A stretch of DNA of 64,000 bases from Stenotrophomonas sp. 704A1 (GTDB lineage: Bacteria; Pseudomonadota; Gammaproteobacteria; Xanthomonadales; Xanthomonadaceae). Position 1 is the stretch's first letter. Every line of letters begins with the position of its first letter. The DNA is taken from positions 3,125,501 to 3,189,500 of the forward strand of contig NZ_CP130831.1 in NCBI RefSeq assembly GCF_030549525.1. The letters run 5' to 3'. Positions 9,285-19,367 of the stretch are shown one piece after another. Below the pieces are notes generated by a model. The model was not told the DNA's origin, searched no databases, and saw only the letters and a program-made list of their open reading frames with translations. Made by a program: the position numbers and the translations under genes.

Positions 9285-10352
9285 ATGGTTCCCGTCCCCG
9301 CCCCCCTCGATCCGGCCCTGGCCGTGCAGCGCATCCGTGACCTGGCACGTGCGCACGGCTTCCAGCGCTGCGGCATTGCCGGCATCGAACTGTCCGAGGA
9401 CGAGGCACATCTCGCCGACTGGCTGGGCCAGGGCCTGTACGGCACGATGGACTGGATGGCCCGCCATGGAACCCTGCGTGCGCGCCCGGCCGAACTGCTG
9501 CCCGGCACGGTGCGGGTGATCTCGGTGGGCATGGACTACAGCCACAAGGATGATACCGAAGCGTGGGCCACCCTGGCCGACCCCGGCCGCGCCTATGTGG
9601 CCCGTTACGCCCTGGGCCGCGATTACCACAAGCTGATGCGCAGCCGCCTGCAGAAGCTGGCCACGCAGATCAACGACGAGGTCGCGCCGCTGGGCTATCG
9701 GGTCTTCGTCGACTCGGCGCCGGTGCTGGAACGCGCGCTGGCCCGCAATGCAGGGCTGGGCTGGATCGGCAAGCACACCTGCCTGATCGACCGCCATGGC
9801 GGTTCGTGGTTCTTCATCGGCGAGATCTACATCGACCTGCCGTTGCCGATCGACGCACCGGCCACCGCGCACTGCGGCACCTGCACGCGCTGCATCGAGG
9901 TGTGCCCGACCCGCGCGATCACCGCTCCGCAGCGACTGGATGCGCGCCGCTGCATTTCCTACCTGACCATCGAGCACGACGGCGCGATCCCGCTCGAGAT
10001 GCGCCCGCTGATCGGCAACCGCATCTATGGCTGCGACGATTGCCAGCTGGTCTGTCCCTGGAACAAGTTCGCCAAGCGTACCGACGAAGCCGACTTCCGT
10101 GCCCGCAACCAGCTGGACATCGCGCGCCTGGACCAGCTGTTCGCCTGGGATGAGGATGAATTCCTGCGCCGTACCGAGGGCAGCCCGATCCGCCGCAGCG
10201 GCCACCAGCGCTGGCTGCGCAACATCGCGGTGGCGCTGGGCAATGCGCCGACCAGCGCAGAGACGCTGTGCGCACTGCAGACGCGTGCCGAAGACCCCTC
10301 GCCATTGGTCCGCGAGCATGTGCAATGGGCCCTGCAGCAACACGCCGGCTGA
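9285..10352 (+). CDS. queG: Epoxyqueuosine reductase QueG
   Basis: 355 residues. Two [4Fe-4S] ferredoxin-type clusters are clear: CGTCTRCIEVCP and CDDCQLVCPWN. The N-terminal part carries the cobalamin-binding fold expected of QueG, including GWIGKHTCLI. The enzyme reduces epoxyqueuosine to queuosine in the wobble position of GUN tRNAs. Start ATG 9285 is the first possible; the open frame upstream overlaps nnrD. It is divergent from nnrD, and xseA follows after 160 bp. Confidence 0.96.
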   Translation: MVPVPAPLDPALAVQRIRDLARAHGFQRCGIAGIELSEDEAHLADWLGQGLYGTMDWMARHGTLRARPAELLPGTVRVISVGMDYSHKDDTEAWATLADPGRAYVARYALGRDYHKLMRSRLQKLATQINDEVAPLGYRVFVDSAPVLERALARNAGLGWIGKHTCLIDRHGGSWFFIGEIYIDLPLPIDAPATAHCGTCTRCIEVCPTRAITAPQRLDARRCISYLTIEHDGAIPLEMRPLIGNRIYGCDDCQLVCPWNKFAKRTDEADFRARNQLDIARLDQLFAWDEDEFLRRTEGSPIRRSGHQRWLRNIAVALGNAPTSAETLCALQTRAEDPSPLVREHVQWALQQHAG

Positions 10353-10512
10353 CGCCTCGCCGCAACCGTCAGGATGGTTGGATTCCGCTGGCCCGATGCC
10401 ATCGCCTTGCTGCGCACCCACGCACTGCCCGCCATGACGGCCCCGCAGGCGTGATCCCCGCGCGGCAACGTGCGATCCTGAGCCCCCGTTCCACCTGCCC
10501 CACGCCGTCACC

Positions 10513-11853
10513 ATGCAGCCACGCAACCACGACATCCTCACTCCCAGCCAGCTCAACACGCTGGCCCGCGATCTGCTGGAAGGCAGTTTCCCCGCGATCT
10601 GGGTCGAAGCCGAACTGGGCAGCGTGGCACGCCCGGCCTCGGGCCACCTGTACTTCACGCTGAAGGATCCGCGCGCGCAGCTGCGTGCGGCGATGTTCCG
10701 GATGAAGGCGCAGTACCTGGCATTCGTGCCACGCGAAGGCATGCGCGTGCTGGTGCGCGGCCGGGTGACCCTGTACGACGCGCGCGGTGAGTACCAGATG
10801 GTGCTGGACCACATGGAAGAAGCCGGCGAAGGTGCGTTGCGGCGGGCCTTCGAGCAGTTGAAGGCGCGTTTGGACGGCGAAGGGCTGTTCGATCCCGCGC
10901 GCAAGCGGCCGATGCCGACGCACGTGCGGCGCCTGGCGGTGATCACCTCCCCGACCGGTGCTGCGGTGCGCGATGTGCTGAGCGTGCTGGGCCGTCGATT
11001 TCCGATGCTGGAAGTGGACCTGCTGCCGACGCTGGTGCAGGGCGCCAGCGCCGCCGCGCAGATCACCCGCCTGCTGCAGGCCGCCGATGCCAGCGGCCGC
11101 TACGACGTGATCCTGCTGACCCGTGGCGGTGGCTCGCTGGAAGACCTGTGGGCCTTCAACGACGAAGCGCTGACCCGTGCGATCGCCGCCAGCGCGACGC
11201 CGGTGGTGTCGGCGGTGGGTCACGAGACCGATTTCAGCCTCAGCGACTTTGCCGCCGACCTGCGGGCGCCGACGCCCTCGGTGGCGGCCGAGCTGCTGGT
11301 ACCCGACCAGCGCGACCTGGCCCTGCGCCTGCGCCGCGACGCCGCACGCCTGGTGCAGCTGCACCGGCACGCGATGGGCCAGGCCATGCAACGGGCCGAT
11401 CGTGCACTGTTGCGGCTGAATGCCCAGAGCCCGCAGGCGCGGCTGGACCTGCTGCGCCGCCGCCAGCTGGACCTGGGGCGCCGCCTGCATGCGGCGCAAC
11501 AGCAGCAGCAGGAACGGCGCGGCGCCCGTCTGCGCCACGCCGCCGCGGTCCTGCGCGGCCATCATCCGCAGCGCCGGCTCGATGCCCTGCGCCGGCGTCT
11601 TGGCGCCGTGGGAGGCCGCCCCCAGGCGGCGCTGCAGCGCCTGCTGCAGCGTGATGCGCTGCGCCTGCGCGGCATCGCCCGTTCGCTGGAAGCGGTCAGC
11701 CCGCTGGCGACCGTGGCCCGCGGTTACAGCATCCTGACCCGCAGCGACGACGGTGCGCTGGTGCGCCAGGTCGCGCAGGTGCAGCCGGGCGATGCACTGC
11801 AGGCACGCGTGGGTGATGGCGTGATCGACATGCAGGTCACGGCAGTCAGATAG
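10513..11853 (+). CDS. xseA: Exodeoxyribonuclease VII large subunit
   Basis: 446 residues. An OB-fold (tRNA_anti) domain at about 10-110 ([17 protein letters not shown]), then the catalytic region with the family marks [35 protein letters not shown] and [26 protein letters not shown]. The C-terminal half is a long Arg/Gln/Leu-rich helical segment, as in ExoVII. With XseB it degrades single-stranded DNA from both ends. No xseB is in the window. Convergent with the M48 protease gene. Confidence 0.97.
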   Translation: MQPRNHDILTPSQLNTLARDLLEGSFPAIWVEAELGSVARPASGHLYFTLKDPRAQLRAAMFRMKAQYLAFVPREGMRVLVRGRVTLYDARGEYQMVLDHMEEAGEGALRRAFEQLKARLDGEGLFDPARKRPMPTHVRRLAVITSPTGAAVRDVLSVLGRRFPMLEVDLLPTLVQGASAAAQITRLLQAADASGRYDVILLTRGGGSLEDLWAFNDEALTRAIAASATPVVSAVGHETDFSLSDFAADLRAPTPSVAAELLVPDQRDLALRLRRDAARLVQLHRHAMGQAMQRADRALLRLNAQSPQARLDLLRRRQLDLGRRLHAAQQQQQERRGARLRHAAAVLRGHHPQRRLDALRRRLGAVGGRPQAALQRLLQRDALRLRGIARSLEAVSPLATVARGYSILTRSDDGALVRQVAQVQPGDALQARVGDGVIDMQVTAVR

Positions 11854-11888
11854 GGTTTCCTGCAGCGCTGCGCGCGGCCAGACAGCGC

Positions 11889-12785
11889 TTACCGGGCCTG
11901 CTCGCAGAACTTCTGCCGGTACTCGAGCGCCTTCGGCATCAGCGCCTGCAGGTTCTGGATACGGGTGCCCGGGTTGGGATGGGTGGACGCGAACTCCGGG
12001 GGCGCCTGGCCGCCGCCGGCCTGGCCCATGCGCTGCCACAGCGGTACCGCCTCACGCGGATCGAAGCAGGCCGCCGCCGCCAGCATCAGCCCGACTTCAT
12101 CGGCCTGCGTTTCATGGCTGCGGGCATACGGCAACAGGTAGCCGTAGCCCATCGCCGACATCATCATCTGTTGCTGCTGCGCGTCCATGCCGCTGGCGGC
12201 GCCCGCCACCTGGCCGATCTGGGTCAACTTCTGCTGGGCCATGCGCTGCGCGCCATGGCGCAGCAGCGCATGGGCGATCTCATGCCCCATCACCACCGCC
12301 ATCGCATCGGTGGTGCGTGCCACCGGCACCAGCCCGGTATAGACCGCCATCTTGCCGCCGGGCAGGCAGAACGCGTTGGCCTGGTCGGAGGGAATCACGT
12401 TGACCTCCCACTCGAAGTCTCGCGAGAAATGCCCCGGCTGCAGGCCATGCTCCTGCGCCAGTGCGGTCTCGACCACGTCGACCTTGGCGATCAGCCGCTG
12501 CGCGATCGCGCGGATGTCGCGCGAGATCTGTGCGTTGGGATCCAGCGGCCGCTCCTGCGACAGGATCTGCTGGTAGGCCTGCAGGCCCAGGGCCTTCTCC
12601 TGGCTGGCATCGAGACTGCTGTCGATCAGCACCTTCTCCCCGGTATAGGGATCGACGGCGCGGTTGGAAAACCAGTAGAACGCCGCGTAGCCGGCAGCCA
12701 GCAGCAGCACCCACCAGCGGATGTTGCCGAACAGGCCGCGCCGCCGCGGACCTTGTTGCGAGCGGGAAAAAGGATCGTTGCGCAT
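11889..12785 (-). CDS. M48 family membrane-anchored metalloprotease
   Basis: 298 residues. One N-terminal membrane segment (WWVLLLAAGYAAFYWF, about residues 22-37) anchors a periplasmic domain with the zinc motif HEIAH (in MGHEIAHALLRHG). The third zinc ligand is expected in HETQADEVG. This resembles the M48B/LoiP-BepA type involved in outer-membrane protein quality control. Start ATG 12785 gives MRNDPFSRS; the open frame extends 13 codons further upstream without support. It is downstream of and same-strand as the FGE-like lipoprotein gene. Confidence 0.9.
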   Translation of the reverse strand: MRNDPFSRSQQGPRRRGLFGNIRWWVLLLAAGYAAFYWFSNRAVDPYTGEKVLIDSSLDASQEKALGLQAYQQILSQERPLDPNAQISRDIRAIAQRLIAKVDVVETALAQEHGLQPGHFSRDFEWEVNVIPSDQANAFCLPGGKMAVYTGLVPVARTTDAMAVVMGHEIAHALLRHGAQRMAQQKLTQIGQVAGAASGMDAQQQQMMMSAMGYGYLLPYARSHETQADEVGLMLAAAACFDPREAVPLWQRMGQAGGGQAPPEFASTHPNPGTRIQNLQALMPKALEYRQKFCEQAR

Positions 12786-12873
12786 CGGCAGGTGTTCCGG
12801 CTGACCCCGCCGGCCGGCGGGCACGGCGCAATCTTAGTGCGGCGCGGGCGTGGCGGGGTGAAGCCGGTGTCTT

Positions 12874-14766
12874 TCAGATGCCGCGCACCAGGCGGAAGCC
12901 GATGCGGGCGTTGGTGGTATCCGAATCCTGCGACTGCCGCCACGCCGCCCGGGTCTGCTCGGGCGCATTGGCCCAGTTGCCGCCCCGGATCACCCGCGAA
13001 CGGCAGCCCGGATTGAACCAGGCGGCGCCGTCGGCCGGAGCACGGCGATAGCTGGCATGCCAGCAGTCGGCCACCCACTCGCTGAGATTGCCGCCCATGT
13101 CGTGCAGCCCGAAGCCGTTGGCCTGGAAACTGGCCACCGGTGCCGGACCCCACCAGCCGTCGCCGTAGCCGACGAAGGCGTTGTGCCAGCGCCGGCCGGA
13201 CGGCGACACGTCCTTGCTGCCGGTGTAGTTGCCGCTGCCTTCCGGCGGCAGGCCGGCGTCGCCCCACGGATAGCGGCCGTTGCTGCCTGCGCGCAGGGCG
13301 TATTCGAACTCCGCTTCGCTGGGCAGCCGGTAGCTGCGCCCGGTCTGCTCGGACAGCCAGGTGGCGTAGTTCTCTGCATCGCGCACGCTCACGTGCATCA
13401 CCGGCGAGTTGCCCAGCGCCCGCCCGCCGTCATAGTCCGAGCGCCAATCGACGCCGCTGCGCCGGATGAAATTGCCACTGCGCTCGTCATAGACCACCGA
13501 ATGGCCACGCCGGGTCGCCCGCGGACGGGCGCTGGTCGCCTTCACGTAGCGCTCGAAGTCGCCCACGGTGATCTCGGTGATCGCCATCGCGAAGCCACGC
13601 TCGAAGCGCACATAGTGCGACGGTCGCTCCGCATCGGTGGCCCCCGGCTCGGAATCACTGGCGCCCATCTGGAAGCCGCCGTGCGGCACCACGATCATCT
13701 GCGGCCCACGCCCGCCGTCGCGCATCGCATCGCTGAACACCTGGCCCGGGCGGAAGCTGCCGTAGTGGGTGGCCAGCTCGATGCGTTCGCGCAGCTGCGC
13801 CACCACCGGGTCACCCGGCAGGGCAATGCGCAGTGCCTCGCCCAGCTTCTCGCGGGCCGGCTTCAGGCCCTGTGGCGTCGCCAGGTCGCGCAGGCCGCTG
13901 TCGCGCAGCTGCAGCAGTGCCGCCGCGCGGATCTGTTCGATGCGCTCGAACGCATCGGCGATGGTCGGTGACGAGTCCCGCACCTTGCTGGCTTCGGCCA
14001 GCCATGCGCCGGCGCTGGCGAAGTCACGGATCCGCGCTGCGTCCTCGGCACGGCGGATCAGGCCGCTCTCGGCCGCGGCCAGGCCCTGCCGGGCACGACG
14101 GTTGTGGGGATCCAGCGCCAGCGCCTCACGGAAATTGCCGATGGCACCATCGCCCGCTTCGCCGATCCGGTCCGCACGCAGATCGTCCTCGCCGGCACGG
14201 TTGTAGGCCACGGCCCGCTGCGCGGTCTCGACCCGGCCCTGCAGCGCGCGCACTTTTTCATCCTTCGGCGCCAGGGTCAGCAGGACCAGCGCCTGGCGCC
14301 CGGCTTCGGCCAGCGCTTCGCGCTGTTTCAGCGGGCGCTGCAGCAGCGCATCGGCCTCCTGCAGCAGGCGCTGGCGGGCGCGCTGCAGGCCTGCGCGTGC
14401 CTGCCGGTCGTCCGGTGCTTCCTCCTGCACCGCCAGCCACAGCGGCACCGCTGCATCACCGTCTTCGTACAGATGACCGCGCGTGAACGCCTGCTCGGCG
14501 GCGCGGCGCAGCTGCGCCAGCGTGCGCCCCTGGCGGTCGACCCGCGGCGGCGTCCACTGCTGGACGTCCTCGGCGGCATCGTCGCCGGCGATGGTCACCG
14601 TGCCGCGGCCGGACGGCGTCGCCTCGCCCGTGGCAGCCGATGGCCCGGCAGCGCCCTTGCCGTCCGCCCCGTCTGCCGGCGCGGACGGCGCCGGTGGCGA
14701 CGGCGCGCACCCGGCCAGGGCCACGGCCAGGGCGGTGCACAGCACGGACGACAGCAGAAAACGCAA
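12874..14766 (-). CDS. Formylglycine-generating-enzyme-like (SUMF1 domain) lipoprotein
   Basis: 630 residues. A lipoprotein signal ends LAGC (Cys20), followed by a Pro/Ala/Gly-rich spacer, a helical TPR-like region (about 95-330) and a C-terminal FGE-sulfatase domain (about 355-630) with GGFQMGASDSEPGATDAERP, EITVGDFERY, YRLPSEAEFEYALRAG, YPWGD, GLHDMGGNLSEWVADC and RVIRGGNW. True sulfatase activators use a Cys pair near the C-terminus that I do not see, so it may be a binding or scaffold protein rather than an enzyme. The start is TTG 14766: a strong AAGGAGG lies 6 nt upstream. Divergent from rnd. Confidence 0.85.
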   Translation of the reverse strand: MRFLLSSVLCTALAVALAGCAPSPPAPSAPADGADGKGAAGPSAATGEATPSGRGTVTIAGDDAAEDVQQWTPPRVDRQGRTLAQLRRAAEQAFTRGHLYEDGDAAVPLWLAVQEEAPDDRQARAGLQRARQRLLQEADALLQRPLKQREALAEAGRQALVLLTLAPKDEKVRALQGRVETAQRAVAYNRAGEDDLRADRIGEAGDGAIGNFREALALDPHNRRARQGLAAAESGLIRRAEDAARIRDFASAGAWLAEASKVRDSSPTIADAFERIEQIRAAALLQLRDSGLRDLATPQGLKPAREKLGEALRIALPGDPVVAQLRERIELATHYGSFRPGQVFSDAMRDGGRGPQMIVVPHGGFQMGASDSEPGATDAERPSHYVRFERGFAMAITEITVGDFERYVKATSARPRATRRGHSVVYDERSGNFIRRSGVDWRSDYDGGRALGNSPVMHVSVRDAENYATWLSEQTGRSYRLPSEAEFEYALRAGSNGRYPWGDAGLPPEGSGNYTGSKDVSPSGRRWHNAFVGYGDGWWGPAPVASFQANGFGLHDMGGNLSEWVADCWHASYRRAPADGAAWFNPGCRSRVIRGGNWANAPEQTRAAWRQSQDSDTTNARIGFRLVRGI

Positions 14767-14850
14767 GCAGGGCCTCCTTCGGCACGGGCGCGGACCGACG
14801 TTAGGCTATTCTCCCCTGCCTGAGCAAACCCGAGTAGTAGGCCTTGACCC

Positions 14851-15930
14851 GTGGCAATCTGGATCACCACCCCCGCCGAGCTGGATGCATACCGCCAGCA
14901 GCCGCCGACCCGTATCGGCCTGGATACCGAGTTCATCCGCGAGCGCACGTTCTGGCCCCAGCTGGCGCTGGTACAGATGGCGGTCGGCGAGGACATCCTG
15001 CTGATCGACCCGCTGATCCCCGGCATGCCCGAGGCGCTGGCGCCGTGGCTGGCCGATGCGTCCATCATGAAGGTGATGCACAGCGCCAGCGAGGATCTGG
15101 TGGCGTTCAAGTGGACCTGCGGGGTGTTGCCGCGTCCGTTGTTCGATACCCAGATCGGCGCGGCGCTGGCCGGCATCGGCGCCGGCATGGGGTACCAGAA
15201 GCTGGTGCAGGAAATCACCGGCGTAGCGCTGGAAAAGGGCGAGACCCGTTCCGACTGGATGCGCCGGCCCCTGTCGGCGTCGCAGCTGAAGTACGCCGCC
15301 GATGACGTCGAGCACCTGTTCGCGATGCACGATGCCATCGACGCCAGGCTGCAGGCGCTGGGGCGCCGGCAGTGGCTTGACGATGACGCCGAGCGCCTGC
15401 TGGCCAGCGTCGCCAACGACGAGGACCGCTGGCCGCACCTGGCCATGCGTTCGGCGCAGTTCCTGGATGCCGCGGCACAGCGCCGCCTGTTGCGGCTGCT
15501 GCGCTGGCGCGACGCACAGGCACGCGCCAGTGATCGCCCGCGCAGCTGGATTCTCGACAACGAACTGGCCGCCACCCTGGCACGTACGCCGCCTGCGGAT
15601 GCGACCGCGCTGGGCAGGATGTTCGAGCAGTTCCCCAAGGCCCCGCGCAAACTCGCTGCCGCCGTATGGCAGGCCCTGGAGACCCCGCTGGCCGACGAAG
15701 CCGATGCGCCGTTGGCGATGCAGGCCGGCGACAGCCACAAGCAGGCACTGAAGAAGCTGCAGGATGCAGTGGCCGAACGCAGCCGCGAGCTCGGACTGGC
15801 CGACGGCGTGCTGGCCTCGCGCAAGCACCTGGAAAGTTATCTGGAGCGTCGCGAATGGCCAACCGCGCTGGCCGGATGGCGCCAGCAGGAACTGGAAGCC
15901 CGGCTGCAGGCGCTGCTTCCGGCGCGCTGA
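14851..15930 (+). CDS. rnd: Ribonuclease D
   Basis: 359 residues with GTG start at 14851. The DEDD exonuclease motifs are visible: GLDTEFIRER (Exo I), the segment around MHSASEDLVAFKWTCG (Exo II) and KYAADDVEHLFAMHD (Exo III, with Tyr, so DEDDy class). An HRDC domain follows at about 210-290. RNase D trims 3' ends of tRNA precursors. The start keeps the conserved WITTPAEL beginning. Divergent from the SUMF1 lipoprotein gene. Confidence 0.96.
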   Translation: MAIWITTPAELDAYRQQPPTRIGLDTEFIRERTFWPQLALVQMAVGEDILLIDPLIPGMPEALAPWLADASIMKVMHSASEDLVAFKWTCGVLPRPLFDTQIGAALAGIGAGMGYQKLVQEITGVALEKGETRSDWMRRPLSASQLKYAADDVEHLFAMHDAIDARLQALGRRQWLDDDAERLLASVANDEDRWPHLAMRSAQFLDAAAQRRLLRLLRWRDAQARASDRPRSWILDNELAATLARTPPADATALGRMFEQFPKAPRKLAAAVWQALETPLADEADAPLAMQAGDSHKQALKKLQDAVAERSRELGLADGVLASRKHLESYLERREWPTALAGWRQQELEARLQALLPAR

Positions 15931-16024
15931 GGCTTCCGGCGCAGCGCCATGCGCATCTGCCGCGCTTGCAGGCGTGGATCTGGACCTGTCCAATAGCGGC
16001 CCCGTTAGTGTTGGATGGCAACAG

Positions 16025-18097
16025 ATGACAGATGGACTTGCGAAGGACGGCCTCTCCGCCGAGGACCTGGCCTGGCGCGCGCAGGCGCGCAGGGCGTTGC
16101 AGGAACAGGACTACGCAGCGCTGGACGCGCTGCTGGCACCCCACGAACAGGTGTGGTTGGAGGGCGCGCGGCGGCTGCCCGGGATCCGCTGGCGCCTGCG
16201 CAACCTGCACGAGGCGACGCTCAGCCTCGATGAACGCCTGCAACAGGCGCAGCGCTGGGTCGCCGCCGCGCCGCAAAGCTACTACGCACATCTGAGCCTG
16301 GGTGCCTGCTGGGAGTCGGCCGCCGGTGCGCTGCGCAGTGCCGACGTCGCCGCCCTGGTGGAGGACAGCCAATGGCTGGCCGCGCAGCTGGCGCGCGACC
16401 ATGCCGTGCATGCCTATTTGCAGGCGATCGCGCTGTCGCCGCGCCCGGCGCTGGCGCTGGACGGCATCAAGCGCATCACCAGCTACTTGGGCGAGCCGGA
16501 CTGGCTGCTGGCGCTGCAGGCCGGCCAGGCCGCCGAATCCACGGTGGAGGCATTGGCCGGGCACTATCCGCAGGCCTGGCCACAGGCCCTGCAGCTGCTT
16601 TCGCGCTTCGGCATGCCGCTGCAGGCGCTGCCCGACGACCTGCCGCCGCTGCTGCGTGGACGCAGCCAGGAGCAGTTCGACGCGCCGCTGGCGTACTGGA
16701 TGCAACGGGTGCTTGAACAACGCCCCGATGACCCGAGCACGCTGGAAGACACCCTCTACTACCTGTACCCGCGCTGGGGCGGCAGCCACGAGGCGATGGA
16801 AGACTTCATCGAGAGCGGCTGGTGCCGCGGCCTGGACCTGGCCCAGCGCAACGCCCTGCGCTGGTGCAAGGAACAGGACTGGATGGATGCGCTGCCGCAC
16901 CGCGACGATGCCGACGCGGTGGCCGCGCACGAGCGCGCGTATGCGCAGATTCTCGACTGGCACCTGGAACGCTCCGTGCGTGCACAGGTGCTGGCCCAGC
17001 GCGCATCACTGCGCTACCACCTGGGCCGCAGCGAAGATGCCCAGGGCGACGTGCAGTGGGACGCCCGGCACATGCAGGCGGTCCTGGAGGATCTGCAGCA
17101 GGCCTGGCGCCTGGACCGCGACGTGGTCCTGCACGAGGGCTTCAGCAACCTGGAAGCCTGCGCCTGGTTCGCCCACGTGGAAGGCGCCGACGCCCTGTTC
17201 GCACAGGTCGTGGCGTACGCCGCAGACGAAGGCGATTGCGCGCTGGGCCTGCTCTGGGCCGGCAGCGCCATCGAGCACGGCCTGCTCGGGCTGACACCGG
17301 ATCCGGCGCGCGGACAGGCCCTGCTGCAGCGCGCATTGGCGCTGGCGCTGCAGCAGAACACCTCGACGGTCACCTTCGCCTCGAACCTGTTCTGCGATGT
17401 CTCGCAGACGGCCGGCTTGTCGCTGCTGCAGCGCATGGCCGGGGCTGGCGACGCCGGCGCGATGGCAGCCCTGTGCGACCTGTACAAGGGCCGGCTCGGC
17501 GGCCGTGACCAACCGGAATTCGTCGACGCCGAGCAGGCTGCCCACTGGCAGGAACGCGCGGTGCAGGGTGGCGACCTGATCGCCACCTACAACCTCGCCG
17601 TACGCCTGGTCGCCGCCGGGGGTGCCGACAACCAGGCACGTGCGCGCGAACTGTATCTGCATTGCCTGCGCGAAGCCGACGCCGGCGAGCGGGTGTGGGG
17701 ACCGACCTGCCGCAACCTCGCCTGCCTGGCCCTGGACGGCGACAACGATGCGCACAAGCGCGAGGCCGTCGAGCGTGCGCTGATCCCGTTGTGGTGGCGG
17801 GGCGACGACGACGACAAGCTGTGGGCCGCCGGCTACCTGGCCGACATCTACCACTTCGGCAACGGCGTGCCGGCCAACGCGTTCCTGGCGCTGACCTGGC
17901 TGCAGCGTGCCAGCGAGATCGACCCGGAGTACGTGGACGTGGCGCGCATGGCGCCGCTGATCAACGGCGAAGGCCGCTGGTTCGGCGCCAGCCGTGCACG
18001 CAAGCAGCAGGAACAGGACCGCCAGCAGGTGGACAGCGCGACCTGGGCGCTGACCTTCGGCCAGCGCAGCCAGGACAGCGACCGCACCGCGGTCTGA
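16025..18097 (+). CDS. Large DUF4034/Sel1-like repeat protein of unknown function
   Basis: 690 residues, with no signal peptide and no membrane segment. The first half (LLAPHEQVWLEGARRLPG to the LYYLYPRWGGSHEAM region) resembles DUF4034 proteins (family name from memory, moderate certainty). The second half has Sel1-like helical repeats such as AGDAGAMAALCDLYKG and AHWQERAVQGGDLIATYNLAVRL. Such proteins usually act as protein-binding scaffolds. The start is uncertain: ATG 16025 is the first in frame after the rnd stop, and a GTG at 16004 is an alternative. Codon use is like the neighbours. Convergent with an unknown gene across a strong hairpin. Confidence 0.75.
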   Translation: MTDGLAKDGLSAEDLAWRAQARRALQEQDYAALDALLAPHEQVWLEGARRLPGIRWRLRNLHEATLSLDERLQQAQRWVAAAPQSYYAHLSLGACWESAAGALRSADVAALVEDSQWLAAQLARDHAVHAYLQAIALSPRPALALDGIKRITSYLGEPDWLLALQAGQAAESTVEALAGHYPQAWPQALQLLSRFGMPLQALPDDLPPLLRGRSQEQFDAPLAYWMQRVLEQRPDDPSTLEDTLYYLYPRWGGSHEAMEDFIESGWCRGLDLAQRNALRWCKEQDWMDALPHRDDADAVAAHERAYAQILDWHLERSVRAQVLAQRASLRYHLGRSEDAQGDVQWDARHMQAVLEDLQQAWRLDRDVVLHEGFSNLEACAWFAHVEGADALFAQVVAYAADEGDCALGLLWAGSAIEHGLLGLTPDPARGQALLQRALALALQQNTSTVTFASNLFCDVSQTAGLSLLQRMAGAGDAGAMAALCDLYKGRLGGRDQPEFVDAEQAAHWQERAVQGGDLIATYNLAVRLVAAGGADNQARARELYLHCLREADAGERVWGPTCRNLACLALDGDNDAHKREAVERALIPLWWRGDDDDKLWAAGYLADIYHFGNGVPANAFLALTWLQRASEIDPEYVDVARMAPLINGEGRWFGASRARKQQEQDRQQVDSATWALTFGQRSQDSDRTAV

Positions 18098-18110
18098 GTC
18101 GACGCGCCCG

Positions 18111-18132
18111 GCGGCCCGCATCAGCGGGCCGC
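18111..18132. terminator. Bidirectional hairpin between convergent genes
   Basis: GCGGCCCGC and GCGGGCCGC form a perfect 9-bp stem with an ATCA loop, in the 41-bp gap between two convergent genes. Confidence 0.6.
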
Positions 18133-18138
18133 TCCGCC

Positions 18139-19272
18139 TCACACGTACCCGCGTGACTTCAGCAGCTGCCAGCGCTCGGGTGCGATCGCCCGCCGCAGCG
18201 CGCGCAGCGGATCGACTGCACCGGTATTGTCCGCCACCGCCACCACGAAATCATCGGTGGTGCACAGCTGCGCGCGTTGCGCCGGTGCGTCCAGCCAGGC
18301 TGCCACCCGGGTGAGCAGCCGCTTCGCCGAGGCCGAGCTCTGCCGCAGCGCCATGTACTGGTTGTGCCGGGCGCACGCCTCGACCAGGGCCGGCGCGTCG
18401 AACCACTGCTCGCTGCTTTCACCCTGCGCCTGACGGATCTCATCCGGCGCCCACAGGAGGTACGCGACCTCTTCGCCGCGTGCCAGCACCTGCTCGCGAT
18501 AGGACTGACGCCCCCAGACCAGGAAGGGCGGCCACGCGGCCGCTACGTCCTCCTCGGTGTAGCACAGCAGCAGACAGTACAGCGGTTCATCCCGCGCGAT
18601 GCGCGGCAGCGCCTCGGCGATCGCCTCCAGCAGCCGGCGTTCCACCTCCGCGCACACCGTCGCCAGCGTTTCGCCCTTCCGCGGACGCAGATAAAGCAGC
18701 TGCGCATCCCCCGTCCGGCGCTTCCGGCGATCCAGGTGCTCCAGCGTGATGCGCTGCAGCTGCCCATCATCGTCATGGTCATACAGGCGCTGGCTCCACC
18801 CGGTGCGTTCGCCCCTGCCCCAGCACTCGACCAGCACCCGCAGCAGGCGCTCGCCCTGCCACTCGAAGGTTTCGGTGAAGCCGCTGTCGTCGGTCACCTG
18901 CTGCATTTCCTGCAGGCGTCCATCGGCCTCGCGGAACTGCGTGATCGAGGAGAGGCTGCCGGAGTTGTAGAAAGAGACCTGCTGGCGAAGATCCGGCAGG
19001 TGCAGCCACACCGAGACACCGCCATTGCGGTCACGTTCCACGATGATCCGCCCTTCCGCGTCGAAACCATGGCGGACATGCCGTGCAGGGTCGGCCTTGG
19101 CGTCGGCGATCCAGCGCGGCGCGGGCCGGCCGTATTCCTCGCACAGGAACGGCACCTCAAACGCCATCGATTCGGTTGCCCAGCGCCAGCGCACCACCTG
19201 CGCCCGGCAGCGGGCCTGCAGTGCTTCGGCGGCGGTGGAACCGGAGTAGGTCTGGAACAGCGTCGTGAGCAC
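18139..19272 (-). CDS. Hypothetical protein, 377 residues
   Basis: I do not recognise the family. The protein is soluble, with no signal peptide. The middle part (about residues 70-190) is rich in short beta-like segments with paired aromatic and charged residues (GFDAEGRIIVERDRNGGVSV, SLSSITQFREADGRL, RLYDHDDDGQLQRITLEH), reminiscent of the beta-hairpin repeats in RHS-like immunity or accessory proteins. The C-terminal third is helical. The start is GTG 19272, with AAAGGAC about 8 nt upstream. GC and codon use match the surroundings. Convergent with the DUF4034-like gene. Confidence 0.8.
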   Translation of the reverse strand: MLTTLFQTYSGSTAAEALQARCRAQVVRWRWATESMAFEVPFLCEEYGRPAPRWIADAKADPARHVRHGFDAEGRIIVERDRNGGVSVWLHLPDLRQQVSFYNSGSLSSITQFREADGRLQEMQQVTDDSGFTETFEWQGERLLRVLVECWGRGERTGWSQRLYDHDDDGQLQRITLEHLDRRKRRTGDAQLLYLRPRKGETLATVCAEVERRLLEAIAEALPRIARDEPLYCLLLCYTEEDVAAAWPPFLVWGRQSYREQVLARGEEVAYLLWAPDEIRQAQGESSEQWFDAPALVEACARHNQYMALRQSSASAKRLLTRVAAWLDAPAQRAQLCTTDDFVVAVADNTGAVDPLRALRRAIAPERWQLLKSRGYV

Positions 19273-19321
19273 GGTCGAGGTCCTTTCAACACGGCGCAGG
19301 AACTTAGCACGGCCCCACGAA

Positions 19322-19346
19322 GAACGGCGCTCAAGGAGCGCCGTTC
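19322..19346 (-). terminator. Terminator downstream of the TonB-dependent receptor
   Basis: A perfect 11-bp stem (arms 19322-19332 and 19336-19346) with a 3-nt loop lies 21 bp after the receptor stop. On the minus strand it is followed by a moderately T-rich TTCTTCG stretch. Confidence 0.7.
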
Positions 19347-19367
19347 CCGAAACCCAGACCGCTGGAC

